Positions 9,235 to 17,090 of a stretch of DNA of 64,000 nt are shown here, piece after piece (positions within the stretch are counted from its first letter, which is position 1; the number at the start of each line of letters is the position of its first letter). Origin of the DNA: Pantoea sp. Cy-639 (lineage in GTDB: Bacteria; Pseudomonadota; Gammaproteobacteria; Pseudomonadales; Pseudomonadaceae); NCBI RefSeq assembly GCF_011752525.1, contig NZ_VWXI01000011.1, forward strand, positions 62,001 through 126,000, written 5' to 3'. Made by a program: the position numbers and the translations under genes. The notes below the pieces were generated by a model. That model did not search any database. It was not told the origin of the DNA and was given only the letters and a program-made list of their open reading frames with translations.

Positions 9235-9918
9235 ATGCACGTTCTGCTCTGCGAGGACGACGACCTGATCGCCAGCGGCATCTGCGCCGGCCTCTCGGCC
9301 CAGGGCCTGACCGTGGACCGGGTGGCGAGCGCTTCGCAGGCCCGTCAGATGCTCCAGGCCGCGCAGTTCGACGTGATGATCCTCGACCTCGGCCTGCCCG
9401 ACGAAGACGGCCTGAAACTGCTGCGGCGCCTGCGTCAGCAAGGCGAGACCCTGCCCGTGCTGGTGCTCACCGCGCGCGACGCCGTCACCGACCGGGTCGA
9501 CGGCCTGCAGGCCGGTGCCGACGACTACCTGCTCAAACCCTTCGACCTGCGCGAACTGGCCGCACGCCTGCACACCTTGTTGCGTCGGGTCGCCGGGCGC
9601 GCGGTGAATGTCATCGAACATGGCCCGCTGTGCTACGACCCGAGCAGTTGCGCGGCGACCCTGGCCGGGCAACCGGTGGACCTGTCGCGCCGCGAGCAGG
9701 CGCTGCTCCAGGCCTTGCTGCAGAACCCCGGGCGGGTGCTGTCCGGCGAGCAGCTCAAGGACTGCGTCTACGGTTTCAGCGATGAAGTCGAGAGCAACGC
9801 CCTCAACGTGCATATCCACCACCTGCGGCGCAAGCTCGGCAATGGCATCGTCGAGACCGTGCGCGGGCTCGGCTACCGCCTGGGCCCTGCGCAGGCGCCC
9901 GGAGAGGCCGTCTCGTGA
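9235..9918 (+). CDS. OmpR-family response regulator (DsbR-like)
   Basis: 227 residues from ATG 9235, preceded by GAGG (9223-9226) at 8-base spacing; an in-frame ATG at 9205 lacks a comparable site. The receiver domain shows the acidic pair in CEDDD, the phosphoacceptor D51 in ILDLGLPDEDG and K101 in LLKPFD. The C-terminal half is an OmpR/PhoB winged helix (LSRREQALLQAL, VHIHHLRRKL, VRGLGYRL). It overlaps the sensor kinase gene by 4 bases and is divergent from the dsbD operon. In P. aeruginosa the equivalent pair PA2479/PA2480 (DsbR/DsbS) controls the dsb genes in response to copper, from memory; the same role here is inference from synteny. Confidence 0.93.
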   Translation: MHVLLCEDDDLIASGICAGLSAQGLTVDRVASASQARQMLQAAQFDVMILDLGLPDEDGLKLLRRLRQQGETLPVLVLTARDAVTDRVDGLQAGADDYLLKPFDLRELAARLHTLLRRVAGRAVNVIEHGPLCYDPSSCAATLAGQPVDLSRREQALLQALLQNPGRVLSGEQLKDCVYGFSDEVESNALNVHIHHLRRKLGNGIVETVRGLGYRLGPAQAPGEAVS

Positions 9919-11237
9919 GCCTGCGGGTACGCCTGTCGCTGATCCTCGGCAGCGCCTTCATCGTCATCTGGGTGCTGGCCGCCGCCTGGATGCTGCGCGA
10001 CCTGCGCCAGCAGATGATGTTCTCCCTCGACCAGCGCTTGGTGGCATCGGCGCGAATGGTCGCCGGGCTGATCGACCAACTGCCGCAACCACTGGCGGCC
10101 AAGGGCCAGGAGGCGCACTTCTCGGCCGACCAGTTCAGCGTGCCGGACGGCATGGCCTGCCAGGTCAGTTCGCTGCGTGGCGAGATCCTTGCCAGCAACC
10201 ACAAGCACGATGGTGCGATGGACGATCAGCGCAGCGGTTTCCGCGACCAGACCATCGACGGTGCCTCGTGGCGCACCTTCACCTATAACCACGGCGATGT
10301 GCGCATCACCACCGCCGACCGGCACATGGAGCGCGAGGCGCTCAACCAGTCGATCCTGCTGGCCGCCTCGGCGCCGGTGCTGATGGCCCTGCTGGGCAGC
10401 CTGGGCTTGGTGTGGATCGGCCTGGGCAAGGGGCTGGCCCCCCTCAACCGCATGCGCGATGCCTTGCGCAGGCGGCGGGCCGACAGTGTCGAGCCGTTGC
10501 GGGTGGCTGGGCTGCCGAGCGAGTTGCAGCCGTTGCTCGACACCCAGAACCAGCTGTTCCTGCGCATTGCCCAGACGATCGAACGCGAACGCCGGCTGAC
10601 CGACGATGCCGCTCACGAACTGCGCAGTCCGCTGACCGCGATCAAGACCCACTTGCAGGTGGCACGGATGACCGATGGCGCCATACGCGAACAGGCGCTG
10701 GAGCATGCCGAACAGGGCGCCGACCGCATGCATCGCACCCTGGAGCAGTTGCTGATGCTGGCCCGGGTCGAGGGCAGCCTGTCGTTCGACGATGGCGTGC
10801 AGTGCAGCGCCGAACAGGTGGCGCGCCAGGCGGTGCAGGATGCCGGTGGTGGCGACAACCGGCGCATCCTCCTGCGCCTGCCTGACGAGGCGGCGCAGGT
10901 CTACCTCGGCATGCCGGCGCCACTGGCGGTGGCGGCCCTGCGCAACCTGCTGGACAACGCCCTGCGCCATGGCGGCGACGCGGCGGTGGAGCTGGAGGTA
11001 CAGGCGCGGGATGGGCAGGTGGGTTTCCTGGTACGTGACCATGGGCCGGGGATTCCCGAAGAAGACCTGCAGCACCTGACCGAGCGTTTCTGGCGCAACG
11101 GCCAGAGCGGTGGTTGCGGCCTGGGCCTGGCCATCGTCCAGGCGATCGTCCAGCGTTGCGCTGGCAGCTTGCGTTTCGACAGCCAGGCCGACGGCCTGCG
11201 GGTGTGGTTGCAGGTGCCGGCGCGCCCGGCTGGCTGA
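9915..11237 (+). CDS. Sensor histidine kinase (DsbS-like)
   Basis: 440 residues from a GTG start that overlaps the regulator stop (GTGA). There is a membrane segment at about residues 8-27, a periplasmic region of about 120 residues, a second membrane segment (about 147-170), then HisKA with H234 (DDAAHELRSPLTAIK), the N box (NLLDNALRHGG), G1 (DHGPGIPEED) and G2 (GGCGLGLAIV). A lone periplasmic cysteine lies at residue 82 (GMACQVSS); this is the position I recall as the copper-binding Cys82 of P. aeruginosa DsbS. It probably phosphorylates the upstream OmpR-type regulator and adjusts the divergent dsb operon to copper or thiol stress. Confidence 0.92.
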   Translation: MSLRVRLSLILGSAFIVIWVLAAAWMLRDLRQQMMFSLDQRLVASARMVAGLIDQLPQPLAAKGQEAHFSADQFSVPDGMACQVSSLRGEILASNHKHDGAMDDQRSGFRDQTIDGASWRTFTYNHGDVRITTADRHMEREALNQSILLAASAPVLMALLGSLGLVWIGLGKGLAPLNRMRDALRRRRADSVEPLRVAGLPSELQPLLDTQNQLFLRIAQTIERERRLTDDAAHELRSPLTAIKTHLQVARMTDGAIREQALEHAEQGADRMHRTLEQLLMLARVEGSLSFDDGVQCSAEQVARQAVQDAGGGDNRRILLRLPDEAAQVYLGMPAPLAVAALRNLLDNALRHGGDAAVELEVQARDGQVGFLVRDHGPGIPEEDLQHLTERFWRNGQSGGCGLGLAIVQAIVQRCAGSLRFDSQADGLRVWLQVPARPAG

Positions 11238-11282
11238 CCGTGAAAGCGCCACCCGGCCCACTTCCGGCGAGCGGCACGGTTC

Positions 11283-11304
11283 GTGGGAGCGGGCTTGCCC
11301 CGCG
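11283..11304 (+). repeat. REP element
   Basis: Single copy of the Pseudomonas REP form GTGGGAGCGGGCTTGCCCCG just after the kinase gene, able to form an imperfect hairpin. Confidence 0.75.
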
Positions 11305-11343
11305 ATCAGGTCGGGCTGGCCCGACAAATCCCGCACCAAGCGC

Positions 11344-11367
11344 TAAATCCTTGCCTCGCCAAAGCGT
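11344..11367 (+). promoter_or_regulatory. PvdS-type promoter (iron-starvation box) for pvdH
   Basis: TAAAT at 11344-11348 and CGT at 11365-11367 with exactly 16 bases between, the consensus of PvdS-dependent promoters. It ends 81 bases before the pvdH ATG. Confidence 0.85.
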
Positions 11368-11448
11368 TTTCCTTGCGACAACCACCCGCACACATCCGGT
11401 TACAGGAAGCGTGGCGGGCACATTCGCTTGCTTGCGAGGGCTTTTCCG

Positions 11449-12843
11449 ATGTCGACCGCTTCCAGCCTTGCCCAGCGCCAGCCCGCCACTGCGGCGCAGG
11501 CCCTGTACGAATTTGCCGATTCCCCGCTGTTGCTGCGTCAGCAGCAGCAAGAGTCCAACGCCCGCAGTTATCCACGGCGCATTCCCCTGGCACTCAGGCG
11601 TGCCCGTGGCATCCATGTCGAGGATGTCGAGGGTCGCCAGTTCATCGACTGCCTGGCCGGCGCTGGCACCCTGGCCCTGGGGCACAACCACCCCGTGGTG
11701 GTCGAGGCGATCCAGCGGGTACTGGCCGACGAGTTGCCGTTGCATACCCTGGACCTGACCACGCCGGTCAAGGACCAGTTCGTCCAGGACCTGTTCGCCC
11801 TGTTGCCCGAGCCCCTGCGGCGTGAGGCGAAGGTGCAGTTTTGCGGACCGACCGGCACCGATGCGGTGGAGGCGGCGCTCAAGCTGGTGCGCACCGCCAC
11901 CGGGCGCAGCACCGTGCTGGCCTTCCAGGGTGCCTATCACGGCATGAGCCAGGGCGCGTTGAGCCTGATGGGCAGCCTCGGGCCGAAGAAGCCGCTGGGG
12001 GCGCTGCTCAACAGTGGCGTGCAGTTCCTGCCGTACCCCTATGACTATCGCTGCCCGTTCGGCCTGGGGGGCGAGGCCGGGGTGCGTGCCAACCTGCACT
12101 ACCTGGAAAACCTGCTGGGCGATCCCGAGGCCGGGGTGGCGCTGCCAGCGGCGGTGATCGTCGAGGTGGTGCAGGGCGAGGGTGGGGTGATCCCGGCGGA
12201 CATCGAGTGGTTGCGTGGCCTGCGGCGGATCACCGAGCAGGCCGGGGTGGCGCTGATCGTCGACGAGATCCAGAGCGGTTTCGCCCGCACCGGGCGGATG
12301 TTCGCGTTCGAGCACGCGGGCATCGTGCCGGACGTGGTCACCCTGTCCAAGGCTATCGGCGGCAGCCTGCCGCTGGCGGTGACGGTCTACCGCGACTGGC
12401 TCGACCAGTGGTCGCCAGGCGCCCATGCCGGCACTTTCCGCGGCAACCAGATGGCCATGGCCGCCGGCTCGGCGGTGATGAACTATCTGGTCGAACAACG
12501 TCTGTGCGAGCACGCCGAGGCCATGGGGCAGCGCCTGCGTGGACACCTCGAGCGCCTGGCCCGGGACTATCCGCAACTGGGTGATATCCGTGGGCGCGGC
12601 CTGATGCTTGGGGTCGAACTGGTCGACCCGGCAGGCACGCTCGATGCGCTGGGACATCCGCCGGCGTGCCGGCTGTTGGCGCCGAAGGTGCAGCGTGAGT
12701 GCCTGCGCCGCGGGCTGATTCTCGAACTGGGCGGGCGTCATGGCGCGGTGGTGCGCTTCCTGCCGCCACTGATCATCGACGCCGCCCAGGTCGACGAGGT
12801 GGCGGGGCGTTTCGCCGAGGCACTGCGGGCGGCGGTTGCTTGA
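11449..12843 (+). CDS. pvdH: L-2,4-diaminobutyrate:2-oxoglutarate aminotransferase PvdH
   Basis: 464 residues from ATG 11449 (GAGGG at 11436-11440, 8-base spacing); an upstream in-frame TTG at 11428 is less likely. It is a class III PLP aminotransferase: cofactor-phosphate region GPTGTDAVEAALK, AYHG motif, IVDEIQSGFARTG with the PLP-pyridine Asp, and the Schiff-base lysine K301 in TLSKAIGG. PvdH transfers the amino group from glutamate to aspartate beta-semialdehyde, yielding Dab, the substrate predicted for the last PvdL module in this window. A consensus PvdS box precedes it. A general Dab aminotransferase for another pathway is possible, but the iron-starvation box and neighbours favour pyoverdine. 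Confidence 0.93.
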   Translation: MSTASSLAQRQPATAAQALYEFADSPLLLRQQQQESNARSYPRRIPLALRRARGIHVEDVEGRQFIDCLAGAGTLALGHNHPVVVEAIQRVLADELPLHTLDLTTPVKDQFVQDLFALLPEPLRREAKVQFCGPTGTDAVEAALKLVRTATGRSTVLAFQGAYHGMSQGALSLMGSLGPKKPLGALLNSGVQFLPYPYDYRCPFGLGGEAGVRANLHYLENLLGDPEAGVALPAAVIVEVVQGEGGVIPADIEWLRGLRRITEQAGVALIVDEIQSGFARTGRMFAFEHAGIVPDVVTLSKAIGGSLPLAVTVYRDWLDQWSPGAHAGTFRGNQMAMAAGSAVMNYLVEQRLCEHAEAMGQRLRGHLERLARDYPQLGDIRGRGLMLGVELVDPAGTLDALGHPPACRLLAPKVQRECLRRGLILELGGRHGAVVRFLPPLIIDAAQVDEVAGRFAEALRAAVA

Positions 12844-12852
12844 GGTCTGTCC

Positions 12853-12870
12853 GGGGCCGCTTGCGGCCCC
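12853..12870. terminator. Short GC hairpin between convergent pvdH and reductase genes
   Basis: Arms GGGGCCGC (12853-12860) and GCGGCCCC (12863-12870) with a 2-base spacer, lying between two convergent stops. No T tract is seen, so terminator function is tentative. Confidence 0.5.
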
Positions 12871-12888
12871 ATCGTCTCGGTCTGGCGT

Positions 12889-13824
12889 TCAGTCGCCGAA
12901 GGTTCGTCCGGCGCGCCAGTAGCCCATCAGCGACAGGCTGTCCCGTGGCAGCCCGCAGGTCTGGATCAGGTGGCGGCGAATGTCCATCACGGTACCCGAC
13001 TCACCGGCGACCCAGGCATGGAAGTCGCTGCGTTCGCCGCTGGCCTGTTCCCACGGCAGGCGCTTTTCGATATCCACGTCCTCCAGTCTGACCGCCTTGC
13101 CGGGCTTGGGCGTTGGCAGCGTGGCCAGTTCGCGCACGGCATGCTGCATGCCCTGGCCATGATCGCAGCGCAGCAGGTCGCGGGGCAGCCAGTGCAGGCG
13201 GGTCGCCGGGCTGTGGCGCAGGTCGAGGCAATCGGTCTCCAGGGGCACCTCGATGAAGGCTTCCACCGGCAGTTCGGTGGCGTTGTCGGCCAGCGCCTCG
13301 AGGATACCGGCCAAGGCTGGCAAGGCGGTCTCGTCACCCACCAGCAGGATGCGCCGTGCGCTGCGCGGCGGCTTCCATTCATAGCCACCGGGGTCGCCGG
13401 CGTACGCCAGGTTGGGCGCGGCCATCTGCAGGCGGTCGCCGATCCGGGCGTGGGTGGCCCAGGCCGAGGCGGGGCCGTTGACGCCGTGCAGGACGAAGTC
13501 GACGTCCACCTCGCGGGCTTCGCGGCGCAGGGCACGGATGGTATAGGTGCGCATCGGTGGCGTGTCCTCGGGCGCGAGGTTGCGGCGTGCTTGTTGCCAC
13601 TGGCCGTCCTTGGGCAAGCCGGGCGCGGCGCCGGATGGCGTGGGGAAGAACAGCTTGACGCGCTGGTCGGGGGCGAGGGTGGTCATCTGCGTCACGTCCT
13701 CGCCGCTGAAGACGAAGCGGCACAGCGAAGGGCTCAGGCGCTCGATGGCCTTGAGGCGAAGGTCGAAGATCCGGTAGGGAGTGGCTTTGGCTGGACGGAT
13801 CAGTCGGTCAATCAGGGCGGTCAT
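12889..13824 (-). CDS. Siderophore-interacting protein (FAD/NAD(P)H ferric-siderophore reductase family)
   Basis: 311 residues. The family's FAD-binding signature RTYTIR is at about residue 91, an NAD(P)H-binding region LLVGDETALPALAGIL follows at about 160-175, and GYWRAGR lies at the C-terminus, as in ViuB/YqjH-type reductases. These cytoplasmic enzymes reduce Fe(III) bound to imported siderophore to release Fe(II). Location between pvdH and pvdP supports a role with pyoverdine or another siderophore. A near-consensus PvdS box (TAATT-N16-CGT) lies 34 bases upstream of the ATG, suggesting iron-starvation control. The gene points away from pvdP. Confidence 0.88.
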   Translation of the reverse strand: MTALIDRLIRPAKATPYRIFDLRLKAIERLSPSLCRFVFSGEDVTQMTTLAPDQRVKLFFPTPSGAAPGLPKDGQWQQARRNLAPEDTPPMRTYTIRALRREAREVDVDFVLHGVNGPASAWATHARIGDRLQMAAPNLAYAGDPGGYEWKPPRSARRILLVGDETALPALAGILEALADNATELPVEAFIEVPLETDCLDLRHSPATRLHWLPRDLLRCDHGQGMQHAVRELATLPTPKPGKAVRLEDVDIEKRLPWEQASGERSDFHAWVAGESGTVMDIRRHLIQTCGLPRDSLSLMGYWRAGRTFGD

Positions 13825-13858
13825 GGTCGAGCCTCTGTCGGCAAGGGGTACTGAACAG

Positions 13859-13882
13859 ACGAGTCACTGAAGGCGCGAATTA
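13859..13882 (-). promoter_or_regulatory. Near-consensus PvdS-type box for the siderophore-interacting reductase
   Basis: On the minus strand this reads TAATT, 16 bases, CGT: one mismatch to TAAAT-N16-CGT with exact spacing, 34 bases from the start codon. Weaker than the three exact boxes nearby. Confidence 0.5.
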
Positions 13883-13901
13883 GCAGCGGGCTGCCCCGGC
13901 T

Positions 13902-13925
13902 TAAATTTCACCGTGCAGGTTACGT
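13902..13925 (+). promoter_or_regulatory. PvdS-type promoter (iron-starvation box) for pvdP
   Basis: TAAAT at 13902-13906 and CGT at 13923-13925, 16 bases apart, ending 47 bases before the pvdP ATG. Confidence 0.85.
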
Positions 13926-13972
13926 CCTAGCTTGGATAGAAACCGCCGCGGGCGGGAGTGGACTGAGGCGCA

Positions 13973-15595
13973 ATGACAATTTCTCGACGAGGATTCATCG
14001 CGGGCCTGGCCGTGGCGGGTGCTGCCGGCTCTGCCGCTTACTACGCCCACAGGGAGCTGACCCATGACCCCGAGGATGACATCGTCACCCCGGGGGAGGC
14101 GAGCGTGGAACTGGCCGATCCGGCCGGGCAGATCCTGGCCGAGCGCCTGCGTGGCGTATGGGACCTGCGTTTCGAAGGTGTCGATGGCGGTCTCGAAGGC
14201 CTGCCGCTCGAGGGTGTCGAGGTGTTTCTCGACGTGGCCACCAAAGGCCGTGGCCTGCGCGGCTTCGTCGACCTTGGCGAGCGCCTGCGTGGTGAAGGCG
14301 AGGCAGCCTACCGGGTGCTTGGCGACCTGGTCGGTGCCGGCACTGGCGAAGTGCGCTGGCGTCTGCTCGCCCGTTCGGGCGGGGTGGATTACGAGTGCGT
14401 GGCCAAGCTCGACGAAGTCTGGGGCGCGTTCGCCAATGCCGGTAGCGGTACCTTGAGTGGACACCTGCAGCGCCTTGACCGGCCACTGACCCTGCCGTTG
14501 CAGGACAACCGCTTCGTCGCGACCAAGCGACCGTTTCCCGAAGCCCGCGAGCGCATCGCCTACACCCCACGGATGCAGGCCTGGGTGATCGGCGCCGAGC
14601 ACCGTTTGTTCCACCAGTTGTGGCATGCCACCCGGGACAAGTGGCACAAGCTGTCGAAGGACAAGCAGAACGCCCTGCGTGGCCTGGGCTGGCAGCCTGG
14701 GCCGCGGGATGTCGAGCGCGATGCCCGGGGCCCGCGCAAGCACCGCAATGGTTCGGGCATCGACTTCTTGTTCATGCACCGGCACATGCTGATGCACGCC
14801 CGTACCCTGCAGGACCTGCCGTCGTGGCAGCGCTTTCCGCTGCCGCAGCCGGGCGTCGAGTTCGATCGGGCCGGATTTGCCCGTTATCACGACAACCATG
14901 ACGGCCATCGGGTGCCACCGGCCTGGCAGGCCCCGGGGGACGATGCCTATGGCCAGTGGGTGGCGGCGATCAAGGCCGGCGAGACGTTCTGCAGCAACTT
15001 CCAGGTGTGGGAGTCGCAGTACCAGGATCCGGTTTACCTGTCGCGGTTGTCGTTGGGCGCGTTCGGTTCGGAACTGGAGATGAACCTGCACGATTGGCTG
15101 CACATGTGCTGGGCGAGCGTCCCCCGCGATCCGGTCAACGGCGCCCCGGTGCCGTTCGCCCGCGATCCGTCGGACTTCGCCGGGCGCTGGTTCCTGCGTG
15201 AGAACGACTTCCTCGGCGATCCGTTCTCGTCCCACGTCAATCCGGTGTTCTGGGGGTTTCATGGCTGGATCGACGACCGCATCGACGACTGGTTCCGTGC
15301 CCATGAGCGCTACCATCCCGGCCAGGTCCGGCGCCTGGAAGTCAACGGCGTGCCCTGGTTCGCCCCCGGTCGCTGGGTCGAGGTCGGCGACCCCTGGCTC
15401 GGGCCGGACACCCATGGCTGCAGCACCCAGCCCGGCACCCGCCCGGGCAAGTCGGTGGAGATGGATGTCGAGGTCATGAAACTGGCCTTGCGCATCACCT
15501 TCGGCCAGGACGACAAGATCGATGGGTTCCTGCGCAAGGTGCCGCAACGGCCTTGGTATGCGCGGCACCTGTCGATGAAGAACATCCTGTCCTGA
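13973..15595 (+). CDS. pvdP: Pyoverdine maturation tyrosinase PvdP (Tat-exported)
   Basis: 540 residues, ATG after GAGG (13964-13967). The N-terminus has a twin-arginine signal (SRRGFIAGLAVAGAAGSAA), so the protein is exported folded to the periplasm. The C-terminal half carries tyrosinase-type copper sites: CuA histidines in FHQLWHATRDKWH and MHRHMLMHAR, and CuB histidines in NLHDWLHM and VFWGFHGWIDDRIDDWF. PvdP oxidizes the D-Tyr of dihydropyoverdine to complete the fluorescent chromophore. The N-terminal ~190 residues form the extra beta domain typical of PvdP. A consensus PvdS box precedes the gene, which is convergent with opmQ as in P. aeruginosa, where pvdP and opmQ are neighbours (from memory). 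Confidence 0.93.
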   Translation: MTISRRGFIAGLAVAGAAGSAAYYAHRELTHDPEDDIVTPGEASVELADPAGQILAERLRGVWDLRFEGVDGGLEGLPLEGVEVFLDVATKGRGLRGFVDLGERLRGEGEAAYRVLGDLVGAGTGEVRWRLLARSGGVDYECVAKLDEVWGAFANAGSGTLSGHLQRLDRPLTLPLQDNRFVATKRPFPEARERIAYTPRMQAWVIGAEHRLFHQLWHATRDKWHKLSKDKQNALRGLGWQPGPRDVERDARGPRKHRNGSGIDFLFMHRHMLMHARTLQDLPSWQRFPLPQPGVEFDRAGFARYHDNHDGHRVPPAWQAPGDDAYGQWVAAIKAGETFCSNFQVWESQYQDPVYLSRLSLGAFGSELEMNLHDWLHMCWASVPRDPVNGAPVPFARDPSDFAGRWFLRENDFLGDPFSSHVNPVFWGFHGWIDDRIDDWFRAHERYHPGQVRRLEVNGVPWFAPGRWVEVGDPWLGPDTHGCSTQPGTRPGKSVEMDVEVMKLALRITFGQDDKIDGFLRKVPQRPWYARHLSMKNILS

Positions 15596-15662
15596 GCCGG
15601 GCGGGCTCGTCCTTCGTGGTAGCGGGCCGGTGTGGGTAGCGCCTGGAGAGGCCCAGGGCTGC

Positions 15663-17087
15663 TCACCGATCCGGCAGCGCCTGGGCGATCTCCCAGCCAC
15701 CTCCCAGCGCCTTGTACAGTGCCACGCTGCCCTGCAACCGGGCCAGGCGCAACTGCGCTTGCTGATCCTGGGCCAGGTACAAGGTGCGCTGGGTCTCCAG
15801 CACGCTGAGCAGTGTCTCGGCGCCAGCGGCATAACGCTGCTGGGCCAGGTCGAAGGCGATGCGGGCCTGTGCCACTTCCTGGTTCTGCCAGCGACGCTGG
15901 TGCTCCACGCCATCGATCGCGTTCAGCGCTTTCTCCACATCGGCGAAACCGGCGAGGATGCTGGCGCGGTAGTCCTCCAGCAACTCTTGCTGCTGGGCCC
16001 GGGCCAACGCTCGGGCGGCAGCCAGGCGGCCCTTGTCGAAGACCGGCGCGAGCAGGCCGGCGGTCAGGGTATGGTAGGGGCTGTCGAGCAGGTTGGAGAA
16101 GGTTCGCGCGCCGCTGCCCAGTTCCGCGCCGAGCAGCAGCCTTGGCAGCATGGCGGCTCTGGCCACCTGGACATTGGCGCTGGCGGCGGCCAGGCGTGCC
16201 TCGGCCGCGGCGATGTCGGGGCGGCGCTGCAGCAGGTCGCTGGGCACGCCGCTGTCGATTGCCGGCCAGCGCAGGCTGTCGAGCGATTGCTGTGCCACGG
16301 ACAGGCGCTGCACCGGTTCGCCGAGCAAGGTGGCGAGGGTCACGCGGTTGTCCTGGCGACGCTGCGCGAGCAGCGGCAATTGACGTTGCTGGGCGGCCAC
16401 CAGGCTGCGTTGCTGGGCCAGTTCGAGGCGGGTGGCCGAACCTGAGCGCTCACGGGTCTCGACCAGCTTCAGCACATCCTCGGCGTTGGCCAGGTTGAGC
16501 TGGGCGATGCGCAACCGCTCGTCCAGGGCCAGACCCTGCAGATAACTGTCGGCCACGGCGCCGAGCAGCGTCAGTTCTACGGTCTGGCGCTCGAAGCGGC
16601 TGGCGTCGAGGCTACGCAGGGCGCTGTCGCGGGCGGCCTGCAGGCCGCCCCAGAAATCGATCTCGTAGCTGGCGCTCAGGCGTGTGCCGAACGACGTGGT
16701 GGTGCGTTGGCCACGGCTGCTGTCGAGCGCGTCGCTGTCCTGACCGTGCAGCAGGTGCTGACGCTTGCCGTCCAGGCCCAGGCGCAGCTCGGGCCACAAG
16801 GGCGCGCCGGCCATCACCGCGCTGGCCTGGGCCTGGCGCACCCGTGCCGCGGCAGCGGCCAGCTCATGGCTGTTGTCGCGGGCGCGTTGGATCAACTGGT
16901 CCAGCTCAGGGCTGGCGAAGGCGCGCCACCATTGGCGTTCTGGCCAGGAGGGGGGCAGGGCGTTGCCCGCCTGCCAGGCTGCGGGGGGCTGGATGCCTGC
17001 TGAGGGCGCCAGCGGGGTGCTGGCGCAGGCAGCGAGGCAGAGGCACAGGGACAACAAGCTGATACGGCTGGGCATGGGCATGGGCAT
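15663..17087 (-). CDS. opmQ: Outer membrane efflux lipoprotein OmpQ/TolC-type of pyoverdine exporter
   Basis: 474 residues. A lipoprotein signal ends in LAAC (Cys21), followed by the two repeated TolC/NodT-type coiled-coil and beta-strand halves (for example ASYEIDFWGGL and LLQRRPDIAAAEARL, the usual RND/MacB outer-factor motif). It would form the outer-membrane channel for the PvdRT pump, which exports and recycles pyoverdine. It lies 3 bases after the pvdT stop. The start has three consecutive ATG-CCC units (MPMPMP), so the exact start is uncertain by a few codons. Confidence 0.93.
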   Translation of the reverse strand: MPMPMPSRISLLSLCLCLAACASTPLAPSAGIQPPAAWQAGNALPPSWPERQWWRAFASPELDQLIQRARDNSHELAAAAARVRQAQASAVMAGAPLWPELRLGLDGKRQHLLHGQDSDALDSSRGQRTTTSFGTRLSASYEIDFWGGLQAARDSALRSLDASRFERQTVELTLLGAVADSYLQGLALDERLRIAQLNLANAEDVLKLVETRERSGSATRLELAQQRSLVAAQQRQLPLLAQRRQDNRVTLATLLGEPVQRLSVAQQSLDSLRWPAIDSGVPSDLLQRRPDIAAAEARLAAASANVQVARAAMLPRLLLGAELGSGARTFSNLLDSPYHTLTAGLLAPVFDKGRLAAARALARAQQQELLEDYRASILAGFADVEKALNAIDGVEHQRRWQNQEVAQARIAFDLAQQRYAAGAETLLSVLETQRTLYLAQDQQAQLRLARLQGSVALYKALGGGWEIAQALPDR

Positions 17088-17090
17088 GGT

